DNA of 64,000 bases from Pseudomonadota bacterium. GTDB taxonomy: Bacteria > Pseudomonadota > Gammaproteobacteria > Burkholderiales > Usitatibacteraceae. A program made the position numbers and the translations under genes. Where the stretch lies: contig JAKOWJ010000161.1 in NCBI GenBank assembly GCA_029781595.1, positions 1 through 64,000 of the forward strand. The letters run 5' to 3'. The first letter of the stretch is position 1, and each line of letters opens with the position of its first letter. This document shows positions 31,561-41,625 of the stretch, piece by piece. The notes beneath the pieces were generated by a model. That model saw only the letters and a program-made list of their open reading frames with translations. It was not told the DNA's origin and did no database searches.

Positions 31561-32403
31561 CTAGATCGCGGGGACGGTGCGCGCCGCCCGGGGCGGGGCG
31601 AGGTCGAGCTCCTCGGCGATGGGCCGCGCGGGGAAGTGGAAGGGCACGGGACCGTCGGGCTGGGCGTGCAGGAACTGGCGCACGAAGGGGTCCGCGGAAT
31701 CGAGCATCTCCTGCGTGGGGCCGTGGCCCACGACGCGCCCCTCGCCCATGACGTAGAGGTAGTCGGCGAGCTTCACGGCCTCCGGCACGTCGTAGGTCAC
31801 CACCACGGAGGTGCTGCCCAGCGCGTCGTTGAGGGTGCGGATGAGGTTGCAGATCACGTTGAGCGTGATCGGGTCCAGGCCGGCGAAGGGCTCGTCGTAG
31901 ATCACGAGGTCCGGGTCGAGGGCGATGGCCCGCGCCAGGGCCACGCGCCGGGCCATGCCGCCCGAGAGCTCCGAGGGAAAGAGCCGGTGCGCGCCGCGCA
32001 GGCCCACCGCGTGCAGCTTCATCTTCACGAGGTCGGAGATGACGGGCTCGGGCAGCGTCGTGTGCTCGCGGATGGGGAAGGCCACGTTCTCGAACACGGT
32101 GAGGTCGCTGAACAGGCCGCCCTTCTGGAACATCATGCCGATCTGCCGGCGCAGCCGGTACAGGCCCTCGCGGTCCAGCGCGTGCACGTCGCGCCCGCAC
32201 ACCGTCACGCGGCCGCGCGCGGGCCGCAGGGCGCCGCCCATGATCTGCAGGAGAGTGCTCTTGCCGCAGCCGCTCGCCCCGAGGATCGCCACCACCTTGC
32301 CGCGGGGGATGTCCAGCTCCAGGCCGTCGATCACCGTGCGCCGCCCGTAGGCGAACGCGAGGTCGCGGATCTCGATGAGGCTGTCGCAGCCGGCGAAGGA
32401 CAT
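31561..32403 (-). CDS. MlaF-like ABC ATPase (lipid asymmetry transport), orphan
   Basis: 280-aa ATPase resembling MlaF. Walker A GASGCGKST, Q-loop MMFQKGG, signature LSGGMARRVALARA and Walker B LVIYDEPFAGLD are intact. The position of the switch (H-loop) histidine reads Tyr (VVVTYDV) instead of His. There is no MlaE/MlaD partner next to it, unlike the usual mla operon. ATG 32403 follows closely after a TACAAT at 32410-32415 on the same strand and has no clear RBS; a TTG eight codons upstream is an alternative start. Confidence 0.8.
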   Translation of the reverse strand: MSFAGCDSLIEIRDLAFAYGRRTVIDGLELDIPRGKVVAILGASGCGKSTLLQIMGGALRPARGRVTVCGRDVHALDREGLYRLRRQIGMMFQKGGLFSDLTVFENVAFPIREHTTLPEPVISDLVKMKLHAVGLRGAHRLFPSELSGGMARRVALARAIALDPDLVIYDEPFAGLDPITLNVICNLIRTLNDALGSTSVVVTYDVPEAVKLADYLYVMGEGRVVGHGPTQEMLDSADPFVRQFLHAQPDGPVPFHFPARPIAEELDLAPPRAARTVPAI

Positions 32404-32444
32404 GGCGGCATTGTAAGCTAGCGCCAAACCACCCGGAGAGAGCC

Positions 32445-33284
32445 ATGGCCGAGATCCGCAACCTCGCCGTCTTCTGCGACTTCGAGAACGTCGCCTTGGG
32501 CGTTCGCGAGGCGAAATACGAGCGCTTCGACATCAGCAAGGTGCTCGAGCGCCTGCTGGTGAAGGGCAGCATCGTCGTGAAGAAGGCCTACTGCGACTGG
32601 GAGCGCTACAAGGAGTTCAAGGCGCCCATGCACCAGGCCTCCTTCGAGCTCATCGAGATCCCGCACGTGCGCATGTCCGGCAAGAACTCCGCCGACATCC
32701 GCATGGTCGTCGACGCCCTGGACCTGTGCTACACCAAGAGCCACGTGGACACGTTCGTCATCGTGAGCGGCGACTCGGACTTCTCGCCCCTGGTCTCCAA
32801 GCTGCGCGAGAACGCGAAGACGGTGATCGGGGTGGGCGTGAAGAAGAGCACGTCGGACCTGCTCATCGCCAACTGCGACGAGTTCATCTACTACGACGAC
32901 CTCGTGCGCGAGCTCCCGAAGCGCCAGCCCGCGCGCAAGGTGGAGGGCAAGGCCGAGGGCAAGGCCGCGGCCCCCGCGAAGGAGAAGGACAAGGAAAAGG
33001 AGCGCGACAACGGCGGCGGCTCGGGCAAGCGCCAGGAGGCCTTCGACCTGGTGCTCGAGACCGTCGACGACCTCATCGACGAGCGCGGCCTCGAGGAGAC
33101 GCTGTGGGGCTCGATGGTCAAGCAGGCCATCAAGCGCCGCAAGCCCGGCTTCAGCGAGAGCTACTACGGCTACCGCTCGTTCAACCAGCTCCTGGAGGAC
33201 CTCGAGGAGCGCGGCCTCGTCGAGCTCGAGCGCGACGACAAGAGCGGCGGCTACACCATCCGGTCCATCGCCCCCGCCGAGTAG
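32445..33284 (+). CDS. NYN (PIN-like) nuclease domain protein with C-terminal LOTUS/OST-HTH domain
   Basis: 279 aa. N-terminal NYN/LabA-like domain (~1-155): acidic residues of the PIN-like active site are visible in VFCDFENV, KNSADIRMVVDAL and VSGDSDFSPL. A lysine/glutamate linker (~160-200) leads to a C-terminal OST-HTH/LOTUS domain (~205-275; SYYGYRSFNQLLEDLEERGLVEL). The family is predicted to bind and perhaps cleave RNA; LOTUS domains bind G-quadruplex or structured RNA in other systems. It is divergent from mlaF-like with only 41 nt between starts. Confidence 0.85.
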   Translation: MAEIRNLAVFCDFENVALGVREAKYERFDISKVLERLLVKGSIVVKKAYCDWERYKEFKAPMHQASFELIEIPHVRMSGKNSADIRMVVDALDLCYTKSHVDTFVIVSGDSDFSPLVSKLRENAKTVIGVGVKKSTSDLLIANCDEFIYYDDLVRELPKRQPARKVEGKAEGKAAAPAKEKDKEKERDNGGGSGKRQEAFDLVLETVDDLIDERGLEETLWGSMVKQAIKRRKPGFSESYYGYRSFNQLLEDLEERGLVELERDDKSGGYTIRSIAPAE

Positions 33285-33286
33285 CG

Positions 33287-34867
33287 CTAGCGCGGCGCCG
33301 GCCGGCCGCGGGCGGCGAGCGCGCGGCGGATGGCCCCGTCGGTGCGCGAGGCCCACGCGGCGTCGACGGCGAACGGTGCCGCCGCCGGCGCCACGCGCGG
33401 GGCGGACTTGGCGGCGGCCGCCGTCGCGCGCACGAAGAACGCGTCGGTGCGGTTCGCGAGGTCGCCCGTGGTGCGCACGTGCAGCGACTGGAAGGTGCCG
33501 CCCCCCGCGAGCCCCTGGTAGTCGCCCAGGAAGAGCCCGCCCGCGTTGGGGGCCGTCGAGAGGTCGAAGGGACCCGCCAGGCGCGCGTCGGACCAGGTCG
33601 TGCCGTCGGTGGAGCGGGCCAGGAAGTAGCCGGTGGGCAGCGTCGCGCGGTCGGGCGTGTTGTCGCGGAAGTCGTAGTAGGTCACGCCCACCGTGCCGTC
33701 GGCCAGCACGCGCACGGCGGGCGTGAAGGCGGGCACCGCCGGGTCCGCGTTCACTCGGACGGGCGCGGTCCAGGTGCGGCCGCCGTCGGGCGAGCGCGCG
33801 TAGGCGATCGCGTCGCGCGCGCCCCCGGAGAAGCGCGAATCCTGCCAGGCCACGTGCAGCGTGCCGCCCGGGCCCGCCGCCGCGGCCGGAAGGATGGCGC
33901 CGTCGCGCACGCCCTGGCCCGTGTCCGGGTCGCGCGTGCCGGTGCCGAGGTGGCTCGCCACGGTGACCGGCGCCGACCAGGTGAGGCCCCGGTCCGTCGA
34001 GCGCACGGCCACGACGGAGGCCGAGAGCACCGCGTTCTCGTCGCCGGCGATGACGGTGGCGACGTCGACGAGGGCGCCGTCGCTCGCCACCAGCAGGAGG
34101 TTTCCGATCGTCTGCGCGTCGGAGCCCGGGTCGAGGATCACGCGCGGCGGCTCCCAGGTGGCGCCGCCGTCGGTCGTGCGCGCGAAGAGGGCGGGCCCGC
34201 CGCCCGTCTGCGCGAGCCGGTCCCACACGGCGTAGGCGAAGCGCGCGTCGAAGGGATCGGCGGTGATCGCGTTCTTGTCGTTGAAGTAGGGCACGGTATC
34301 GGCGATGAGGGTCGCCGGCGGGCCCCAGGTGCGCCCGCCGTCCGCGGAGCGCGAGACCAGCATGGCGTTGGCCGAGCCGGCGGCGAACGAGGCGCCCGTG
34401 GTCGCGAGCGCCATGGCCCACGCCGTGCCGTCCGGGCCGAAGTCCACCCACGGGTCGGTGGCGCGGTCGAAGCCGCCGCCGTTTCCCGCCGTTCCGCCGC
34501 CGCAGCGCGAGAACGGCAGCGGCTGCCGCGCCCACGTGCGCCCGCCGTCGAAGGAGACGGCCGCGACGACGCCGCGCGCCGAGCCGTCGGACCAGCGGTC
34601 CTGCTGCCATGCGCCCAGCAGGTGGTCGGGGTTGGCGGGATTCGCCGCGAGGCTGGGCTCGACCTCCGCGTCGAGGAAGACGGTGCCGGTGCCCGGGCTG
34701 CAGCCCGCCGCGAAGGGCGTGGGCCCGGAGACCGCGGCGGTGGTCGCCGGCGGCGTCGCCGGCGTGCCGGTTCCGCTTCCGCCGCCGCCTCCGCCTCCGC
34801 CGCCGGAGCAGCCAGCGAGACCGCCGGCCAGGATCGCCAGGAGTGCCGCCGTCGCCCGCCTCGCCAT
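33287..34867 (-). CDS. Sialidase-fold (BNR/Asp-box repeat) lipoprotein
   Basis: 526 aa. Lipobox LAGC near residue 20 predicts a lipid-anchored protein. A run of nine glycines and a Pro/Thr linker follow. The rest contains at least five Asp-box repeats (SFDGGRTW, SADGGRTW, TTDGGATW, STDRGLTW, SPDGGRTW), the signature of a six-bladed sialidase-type propeller. I see no clear catalytic Arg triad, so glycosidase activity is not assumed. It converges on the NYN gene with 2 nt between stops. The Gly run is encoded by an imperfect GGC/GGA tract. Confidence 0.75.
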   Translation of the reverse strand: MARRATAALLAILAGGLAGCSGGGGGGGGGSGTGTPATPPATTAAVSGPTPFAAGCSPGTGTVFLDAEVEPSLAANPANPDHLLGAWQQDRWSDGSARGVVAAVSFDGGRTWARQPLPFSRCGGGTAGNGGGFDRATDPWVDFGPDGTAWAMALATTGASFAAGSANAMLVSRSADGGRTWGPPATLIADTVPYFNDKNAITADPFDARFAYAVWDRLAQTGGGPALFARTTDGGATWEPPRVILDPGSDAQTIGNLLLVASDGALVDVATVIAGDENAVLSASVVAVRSTDRGLTWSAPVTVASHLGTGTRDPDTGQGVRDGAILPAAAAGPGGTLHVAWQDSRFSGGARDAIAYARSPDGGRTWTAPVRVNADPAVPAFTPAVRVLADGTVGVTYYDFRDNTPDRATLPTGYFLARSTDGTTWSDARLAGPFDLSTAPNAGGLFLGDYQGLAGGGTFQSLHVRTTGDLANRTDAFFVRATAAAAKSAPRVAPAAAPFAVDAAWASRTDGAIRRALAARGRPAPR

Positions 34868-35009
34868 GCCGCCTCCCGTCCGGGAATGGGACCCGGCCGC
34901 ATTCTCGCCCTGCGCGCGCGCGCGCCGTGTCGCAGAGTGTTACGGCCGTCGCGCCGGGAGGGCCGGGCGTAGAATCGCCGGCACAGGATTCCAAAGAGGG
35001 AGGCACTCC

Positions 35010-36263
35010 ATGGGCATCGTCGAACGCATCAAGAACATCCTTCTCACCCCGAAGACGGAATGGCCGGTGATCGCGGGCGAGGCGAGCACCACGGGCGAGC
35101 TGCTCGGGGGCTACGTCGCGCCGCTCGCGGGCCTGTCGGTGCTGTGCGGGTTCGTGGGCAAGACGCTCATCGGCGTGAGCGTGCCCTTCATGGGCACGAT
35201 GCGCACGCCTTTCCTCGCGGGCATCGGCATCGCCGTGTTCGCGTTCGTGATGGCCTTCGTGGGCATCCTCATCCTGTCGACCGTGATCAACGTCCTGGCG
35301 CCCACCTTCGGCGGCGAGAAGAACTCCACGCAGGCGCTCAAGGTCGCGGTGTACGCCTACACGCCGGCGTGGATCGCCGGGTTCCTGGGCATCATCCCGG
35401 CGCTGGGCCTCATCGGCGTGGTGATCTCGCTGTACGGCCTGTACCTGCTCTACCTCGGCCTGCCGCGCCTCATGAAGAACCCGGAGGAGAAGTCCATCGG
35501 CTACACGGCGGTCGTGGTCATCGTCGCGATCGTGGTGAGCATCCTCATCTCGATCATGGCCACGGGCGTGGCCATGCTGTTCGGCGGCGGGGCGATGATG
35601 GGCATGGGCGCGCTCGGCGGGCACGAGGCCTCGCCGCAGGTCACCTTCGACAAGGACTCCCCGATGGGCAAGCTCGAGGAGTTCGGCAAGCGCATGGAGC
35701 AGGCGGGCAAGAAGATGGAGGCGGCCGAGAAGAGCGGGGACCCGAAGGCGCAGATGCAGGCGGCCATGGAGGGCCTGGGCGCCGCGCTGGGCGGCGGCAA
35801 GCGCTACGAGCCCGTCGACCCGGCGCAGCTCAAGGCGATGGTGCCGGAGTCGCTGGCGGGCCTGCGTCGCAACAGCGTGGCCTCCGAGAAGGGCGGGATG
35901 GCCGGGCTGCAGATGTCGCAGGCCGACGCCTCGTTCACGGACGGCGCCGGCAAGCACGTCGACCTTCGCATCCAGGACACGGGCGGGGCCGCGGGCCTCA
36001 TGGGGCTGGCGGCCTGGGCGAACGTCCAGGGCGAGAAGGAGACGGACTCGCGCATCGAGCGCACGACCCGCGAGGGCGGGCGCATGGTGCACGAGGAGAT
36101 CTCGAAGAAGGGCGGCCCCAACGAGCTCACCGTGGTCGTGGGCGAGCGCTTCATCGTCACCGCGCGCGGCGACGGCGTGCCCATCGAGACGCTGCGCTCG
36201 GCCGTCGGGTCGCTGGACCTGGCCGGCCTCGAGGCGAAGAAGGAAGCCGGGGCGGTCAAGTAG
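35010..36263 (+). CDS. YIP1-family membrane protein with C-terminal soluble domain
   Basis: 417 aa. Begins MGIVERIKNILLTPKTEWPVI, the usual start of the Yip1 family in proteobacteria. Five hydrophobic helices fill ~30-205. A Met/Gly-rich hinge and a hydrophilic domain of ~200 residues follow (VTFDKDSPMGKLEEF, AQLKAMVPESLAGLRR). The tail is absent from short Yip1 proteins and has no recognised function. RBS GAGGGAGG precedes the ATG. Convergent with the nitrilase gene (10 nt). Confidence 0.8.
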   Translation: MGIVERIKNILLTPKTEWPVIAGEASTTGELLGGYVAPLAGLSVLCGFVGKTLIGVSVPFMGTMRTPFLAGIGIAVFAFVMAFVGILILSTVINVLAPTFGGEKNSTQALKVAVYAYTPAWIAGFLGIIPALGLIGVVISLYGLYLLYLGLPRLMKNPEEKSIGYTAVVVIVAIVVSILISIMATGVAMLFGGGAMMGMGALGGHEASPQVTFDKDSPMGKLEEFGKRMEQAGKKMEAAEKSGDPKAQMQAAMEGLGAALGGGKRYEPVDPAQLKAMVPESLAGLRRNSVASEKGGMAGLQMSQADASFTDGAGKHVDLRIQDTGGAAGLMGLAAWANVQGEKETDSRIERTTREGGRMVHEEISKKGGPNELTVVVGERFIVTARGDGVPIETLRSAVGSLDLAGLEAKKEAGAVK

Positions 36264-36273
36264 CCGGCCGCGC

Positions 36274-37143
36274 TCAGGCGGCGACGACCCTCACCGGGTC
36301 GTCGTAGAGCTCGCGGCGCTTGTCGAGGAGCGGGATCGTGGTGCCGTTCAGGCGGTTGTGGCCCAGCAGCGCGAGGTCGACGTCCGCCACCACGATCTGC
36401 TCGGCGTTGGCGATGCCCTCGGCGGCGATGCCGTCGCGCGCGAAGGGGAAATCCGACGGGGCGATGATCGCGGCCTGCCCGTAGTGCATGCGCAGGCCGC
36501 TCACGCGCAGGTTGCCCACGGTCGAGGTCATCGCCACGTAGACCTGGTTCTCGATGGCGCGCGCGTGGCAGCAGTAGCGCACGCGCAGGAACCCCTGCCG
36601 GTCGTCGGTGCAGCTGGGCACGAAGAGGATGTCCGCGCCGGCCTCCGACACCTGCCGCGCCAGCTCCGGGAACTCCACGTCGTAGCACACCAGGATCGCG
36701 ATCCTGCCGTGCGCCGTCTCGAAGAGCGAGAGCGACTCGCCGGGCGTGGTGTCCCAGTGGTCCTTCTCCCAGCGCGTGCGGTGCAGCTTGTCCTGCTCGA
36801 AGACCTCGCCCGCCGGGTTGAAGAGGTAGGCCGTGTTGTACAGGCGCTCGCCGCGCAGGGTGGGGTGGCTGCCGGCCACGAGATGGTAGCCGTGTTTCCG
36901 CGCGTGCCGGCGCATGAGCTCGACGTAGCGGGGCGTGAAGCCCGAGAGCTCGCGGACGGCCCGCCGAACGTCGCCCGCGTCCAGCAGGGACATGAGCTGC
37001 GTGGTGAAGATCTCCGGCAGCACGACGAACTGCGGCCGGTACTCGGCCGCCGCGTCGAGCACGAAGTCCACCTGGCTCTCGAAGTCCGCCCAGTCCGCCA
37101 CGTGCCGCAGGTGGTACTGCACCGCGGCGATGCGCACCCTCAC
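36274..37143 (-). CDS. Carbon-nitrogen hydrolase (nitrilase superfamily)
   Basis: 289-aa amidase/nitrilase-like enzyme. The catalytic triad is evident: Glu in VVLPEIF (~46), Lys in KLHRTRWE (~120) and Cys in ILVCYDVEFPE (~153). The GTG start at 37143 overlaps the stop of the acetyltransferase gene (GTGA). In many bacteria (e.g. the YhcX type) a GNAT domain and this nitrilase domain are one polypeptide; here they are two coupled genes. Substrate unknown. Confidence 0.85.
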   Translation of the reverse strand: MRVRIAAVQYHLRHVADWADFESQVDFVLDAAAEYRPQFVVLPEIFTTQLMSLLDAGDVRRAVRELSGFTPRYVELMRRHARKHGYHLVAGSHPTLRGERLYNTAYLFNPAGEVFEQDKLHRTRWEKDHWDTTPGESLSLFETAHGRIAILVCYDVEFPELARQVSEAGADILFVPSCTDDRQGFLRVRYCCHARAIENQVYVAMTSTVGNLRVSGLRMHYGQAAIIAPSDFPFARDGIAAEGIANAEQIVVADVDLALLGHNRLNGTTIPLLDKRRELYDDPVRVVAA

Positions 37144-37877
37144 GCCGCCCTCCGGGCGAGCGCCGGCGGCCGCGGCGCGGCGTACTTCTCGTTGAGCCAC
37201 ACGATGAGCGCGGCGTGGCCGCACGAGGGCGCGTCCTCGGGCAGGTAGTTGTGGATGACGCCGCAGTACTGGAAGCCCTGCGAGAGCTGGAAGCGCAGCA
37301 CCGGGTCGGCGATGTCGCCCCAGACCACGCGCATCGCGTAGAGCTCCGGCGACATCACGTCCTTCGCGTTGCGGTACCCCGGCAGGCGCCCGGCGGCGAT
37401 GATGCGCTTGAGGTTCAGGCTGCGGCACAGCTGGCGGCGGGCCTTGTAGAGCGCGCGGCCGATGCCGTTGCCGCGACGCCTGGCGTCGACGACCACCTCC
37501 GCGCCGTAGAGCGTGCGCCCGGCCGGGTCGTGGGTGGCGAACGTCCCGTCGCCGGTGATCGCCTTCCACGTGTGGTCCACCGCGTATTCGTCCCACGACA
37601 CGACGAGCGAGGCCGAGGCGCCGACCACGAGCCCGTCCTGCTCGGCGACGAGCTGGCCCGCGGGGAAGGCCGCGCGCTGCGCGGCGAGCTGCTCCGGCGT
37701 CCACGGGGCGATCTCGGGGTAGGCGAGGCGCTGCAGCTTGGCGATGGCCTCGAAGTCCCCGGGCCGCGACTCGCGCACGGCGAGCGGGCCGCGCGCGTGG
37801 CGGCCGGCCCGCCAGACGTCGGCGAGCGTGGCGTTGGGGGGCAGGGCGCGCTTCAGGGTCTCCTCGATGGTGCTCAT
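37140..37877 (-). CDS. GNAT-family N-acetyltransferase, partner of the nitrilase
   Basis: 245 aa. GNAT core with acetyl-CoA pyrophosphate-binding loop RRRGNGIGRALY and upstream strand TLYGAEVVVDARR. Length and sequence match the N-terminal half of GNAT-nitrilase fusion proteins. RBS AGGAG before ATG 37877. It lies 14 nt after the uspA-like gene and overlaps the nitrilase start, which indicates coupled synthesis of both halves, likely as a complex. Confidence 0.82.
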   Translation of the reverse strand: MSTIEETLKRALPPNATLADVWRAGRHARGPLAVRESRPGDFEAIAKLQRLAYPEIAPWTPEQLAAQRAAFPAGQLVAEQDGLVVGASASLVVSWDEYAVDHTWKAITGDGTFATHDPAGRTLYGAEVVVDARRRGNGIGRALYKARRQLCRSLNLKRIIAAGRLPGYRNAKDVMSPELYAMRVVWGDIADPVLRFQLSQGFQYCGVIHNYLPEDAPSCGHAALIVWLNEKYAAPRPPALARRAA

Positions 37878-37891
37878 GGCGTTCTCCTCGT

Positions 37892-38341
37892 TCAGTGGAC
37901 GACGAGCACGGGCAGCCCGCCGCCGCGGACCACCTGCGCGGCGAGGCTGCCGGTGAGCGCCGAGAGCAGGCTGCCGTAGCCGTCGGTGGCCATGACGATC
38001 AGGTCGCAGCCCTGCTCCTCGGCCACGTCCAGGATGGCGCTCGCGGGCTGCGGGGAGCGGACCTGGATCGCCGCGACGTCCACGCCGGCCTCGCGCGCGA
38101 TGCTCGCGGCCTGCAGGAGGGCGCGGTCCTCCTCGGGAGGCACCGGGTCGGCGGCCGGGTCCAGGGGCACGGGCGCGCCCACCACGCCCAGGCCCATGAA
38201 GGCGACGTCGGGCACCGCGGGGGGCACGACGTGCACGGCGATCACTTCGGCGCCGATCGAGCCGGCGAGGTCCGACGCGGCGCGCACCGCGTGCTCGGAC
38301 CCGCGCGTGCCGTCGGCGGGCACGAGGATTCTCCGGAACAT
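37892..38341 (-). CDS. Universal stress protein (UspA family)
   Basis: 149 aa. Typical Usp start RRILVPADGTRGSEHAV and the nucleotide-binding end (DLIVMATDGYGSLLSALTGS). The ATP motif usually reads GxxGxxxxxxGS; here it is DGYGSLLSALTGS, a slight variant. A stress-responsive ATP-binding protein is expected. RBS GGGAGG; second gene of a four-gene operon starting with the YbeL-like protein. Confidence 0.87.
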   Translation of the reverse strand: MFRRILVPADGTRGSEHAVRAASDLAGSIGAEVIAVHVVPPAVPDVAFMGLGVVGAPVPLDPAADPVPPEEDRALLQAASIAREAGVDVAAIQVRSPQPASAILDVAEEQGCDLIVMATDGYGSLLSALTGSLAAQVVRGGGLPVLVVH

Positions 38342-38352
38342 GGCGGCCTCCC

Positions 38353-38952
38353 TCAGTAGCCCTTGCGGAACTCGGTGTTCCGGCAGGAGGGGCACGGCGG
38401 GACGGTGCCCGTCTCGCGGAAGCGCAGCACGCCGCCGCAGCCGGCGCAGGTGAGCGTGCCGGCGCTGGTCACCTCGCCCGTGCGGTAGGCGAGCGCCTCG
38501 TCGGCGCGGTGCGCGAAGTCGTGCAGGCCGTCGCCGGCGGCTTCGAGCGCCTTCGCGAGCGAGGCGAGGGCGCCCGCGCCCAGGCGCGCGGGGTCCAGGC
38601 GCTCGCGCGCTCGCTCGCCGGCCGTGCGCAGCTCCGCGGCGGTGCGGTCGAGGTCGCGCAGCAGGAGCACTTTCAGGCGCTCGCTCTGGTCGCGGGTGAC
38701 GGCGCCTGCGGCGGCCATCTGCTCGCGTGCCTTTTCCGCGGCCACCTCCATCGCGGCACGGCTGCGGTCCGTGCCCTGCTCGTAGGCGAGGCGGAAGCGC
38801 TCGGCCAGGCGGTCGTAGAGCGACTCCTGGCGGTGGCGCACGACGGCGGCGGCGGCGCGGATGCGCGCGATGGCGCGCGCCTCGGCCTCGGTGCGCGCTC
38901 GGGTGCGCGAGTTGCCGCGCGCGGCGGTGTGGCGGTTCTCGAGAGATTTCAT
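38353..38952 (-). CDS. YbeL-like zinc-ribbon (DUF1451) protein
   Basis: 199 aa. A long charged helical region (~15-150, coiled-coil-like, rich in Ala/Arg/Glu) is followed by a C-terminal zinc ribbon with two Cys pairs (CAGC, CPSC) at ~167 and ~187. This is the DUF1451/YbeL layout, whose function is unknown. Very good RBS AAAGGAG before ATG 38952. First gene of the operon leading to uspA-like, GNAT and nitrilase genes. Confidence 0.8.
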   Translation of the reverse strand: MKSLENRHTAARGNSRTRARTEAEARAIARIRAAAAVVRHRQESLYDRLAERFRLAYEQGTDRSRAAMEVAAEKAREQMAAAGAVTRDQSERLKVLLLRDLDRTAAELRTAGERARERLDPARLGAGALASLAKALEAAGDGLHDFAHRADEALAYRTGEVTSAGTLTCAGCGGVLRFRETGTVPPCPSCRNTEFRKGY

Positions 38953-39154
38953 GGTCGATCTCCTTTCGCGGGTTTCGATGGGCGCCGGGCGCGCGCGAGC
39001 GCTCGCCTGGCGTTGTTCGCCCGGAATCTCCGGGCCCGGAAAGGCGCCGCGCGCAATCGGGGCGCGGAGCCGTGGGACGGTCCGCGCGGGGGCGGACCGG
39101 CGTGCCTTCGAGTGGGGCCGTAGGCCCGTGATGGCACGTGCTTGCTGAGTGAGA

Positions 39155-39183
39155 ATTATACCACGGGCAACCCTCCCGGTCAC
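39155..39183 (-). promoter_or_regulatory. Sigma70 promoter for the YbeL-Usp-GNAT-nitrilase operon
   Basis: On the minus strand GTGACC (39183-39178, four matches to TTGACA), a 17-nt spacer and a perfect TATAAT (39160-39155). It would give a ~195-nt leader before the YbeL-like gene. The leader region 38953-39154 holds no other recognisable gene. Confidence 0.6.
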
Positions 39184-39279
39184 CCGCGGCGCGCACGCGC
39201 GACGGCGGGGTTGACGCGGCGCGATGCTGCATGGCAGCATCGAACCCGTACGAATTGCCGGGCGTTTTTTCCGAGAGAC

Positions 39280-39399
39280 ATGACCAAGACCTTCATTTCC
39301 AGACCGTTCGCCGCGCAGCCGCGCGTGTCCGGCCATTGGCTGGATCGCGTTGCGTCCTGCGTCATGGACGGCACCGTCTCCGGGAGAGCGATCGGGTAG
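39280..39399 (+). CDS. Possible 39-aa protein
   Basis: Short ORF beginning MTKTFISRPFAAQPR with GAGAGA at RBS distance. No known motif; one Cys and no membrane segment. It lies in a ~545-nt gap between divergent units, downstream of the promoter at 39155-39183 but on the opposite strand. The inverted repeat at 39430 ends soon after. Coding status uncertain. Confidence 0.35.
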   Translation: MTKTFISRPFAAQPRVSGHWLDRVASCVMDGTVSGRAIG

Positions 39400-39429
39400 C
39401 ACGCCGCATTCGCCGCGAAGAATCCCTCG

Positions 39430-39464
39430 CGAAGCCCGGAGACCCGAAAGGACTCCGGGCTTCG
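39430..39464. terminator. Perfect 12-bp inverted repeat, possible terminator
   Basis: CGAAGCCCGGAG (39430-39441) pairs exactly with CTCCGGGCTTCG (39453-39464) around an 11-nt loop. There is no proper T run on either side, so it may be a weak or Rho-assisted terminator, or another structured element. It separates the 39-aa ORF from the 67-aa ORF. Confidence 0.45.
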
Positions 39465-39497
39465 TGCTTCTGGCATCGAGAAAACGACGACAAGGGG

Positions 39498-39701
39498 ATG
39501 GCGATGGATGCGGCAGGCGTCTTGAAGGAAGCCTGGCGGGCGTGGAAGCCCGCGCGGGCGGTGCGGTTGAAGCGCCCCGAGGCGGGCTACGCGCGGTACG
39601 AGGCCGAGCGCCGCGCGGGACTGCCGGGGCGCGTGGCCAACGCGCACGCGCGCTTCGAGCTCGATGCGCGGGCGGCGATGCGCGAGTGGCTGATGGTGTA
39701 G
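39498..39701 (+). CDS. Hypothetical protein, 67 aa
   Basis: Reads MAMDAAGVLKEAWRAWKPAR..., ending AAMREWLMV. Amphipathic and basic, rich in Ala/Arg; no signal peptide or membrane helix. AAGGGG lies upstream of the ATG at 39498; a second ATG two codons later has similar support. Between 39702 and 39960 (259 nt) I see no gene, only a TAAAAT at 39905-39910 that could be a -10 element for ettA. Confidence 0.5.
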   Translation: MAMDAAGVLKEAWRAWKPARAVRLKRPEAGYARYEAERRAGLPGRVANAHARFELDARAAMREWLMV

Positions 39702-39960
39702 TGGCAGGAACCGGCAACTTCGCGGGCTGTGCGCGGCCCGCCTAGCGAGGATTTCGGGTTGCCGCCCGGGGGGTCCCCACGTCGGTGGGACGGCCCCGCG
39801 CCGGGGAGGGACGCCTCCCGGCCCCGACCGGGTTCGACGACGCACGCGGCCGGTCCCGAGGGGCCGGCCGCGGTCGGAAACGGGCTCGGGACCCCCGCGT
39901 CGGGTAAAATGGAGGGCTTTTCCGTCCCGGAAATCTCTCGCCTCGAAGGTAGGTCACGCC

Positions 39961-41617
<1,657 letters not shown>

Positions 41618-41625
<8 letters not shown>

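Noticed and set aside
32418-36092. A 1224-codon minus-strand open frame across the NYN, lipoprotein and YIP1 genes
   Set aside because: No domain or signal; covers three well-supported genes in other frames.
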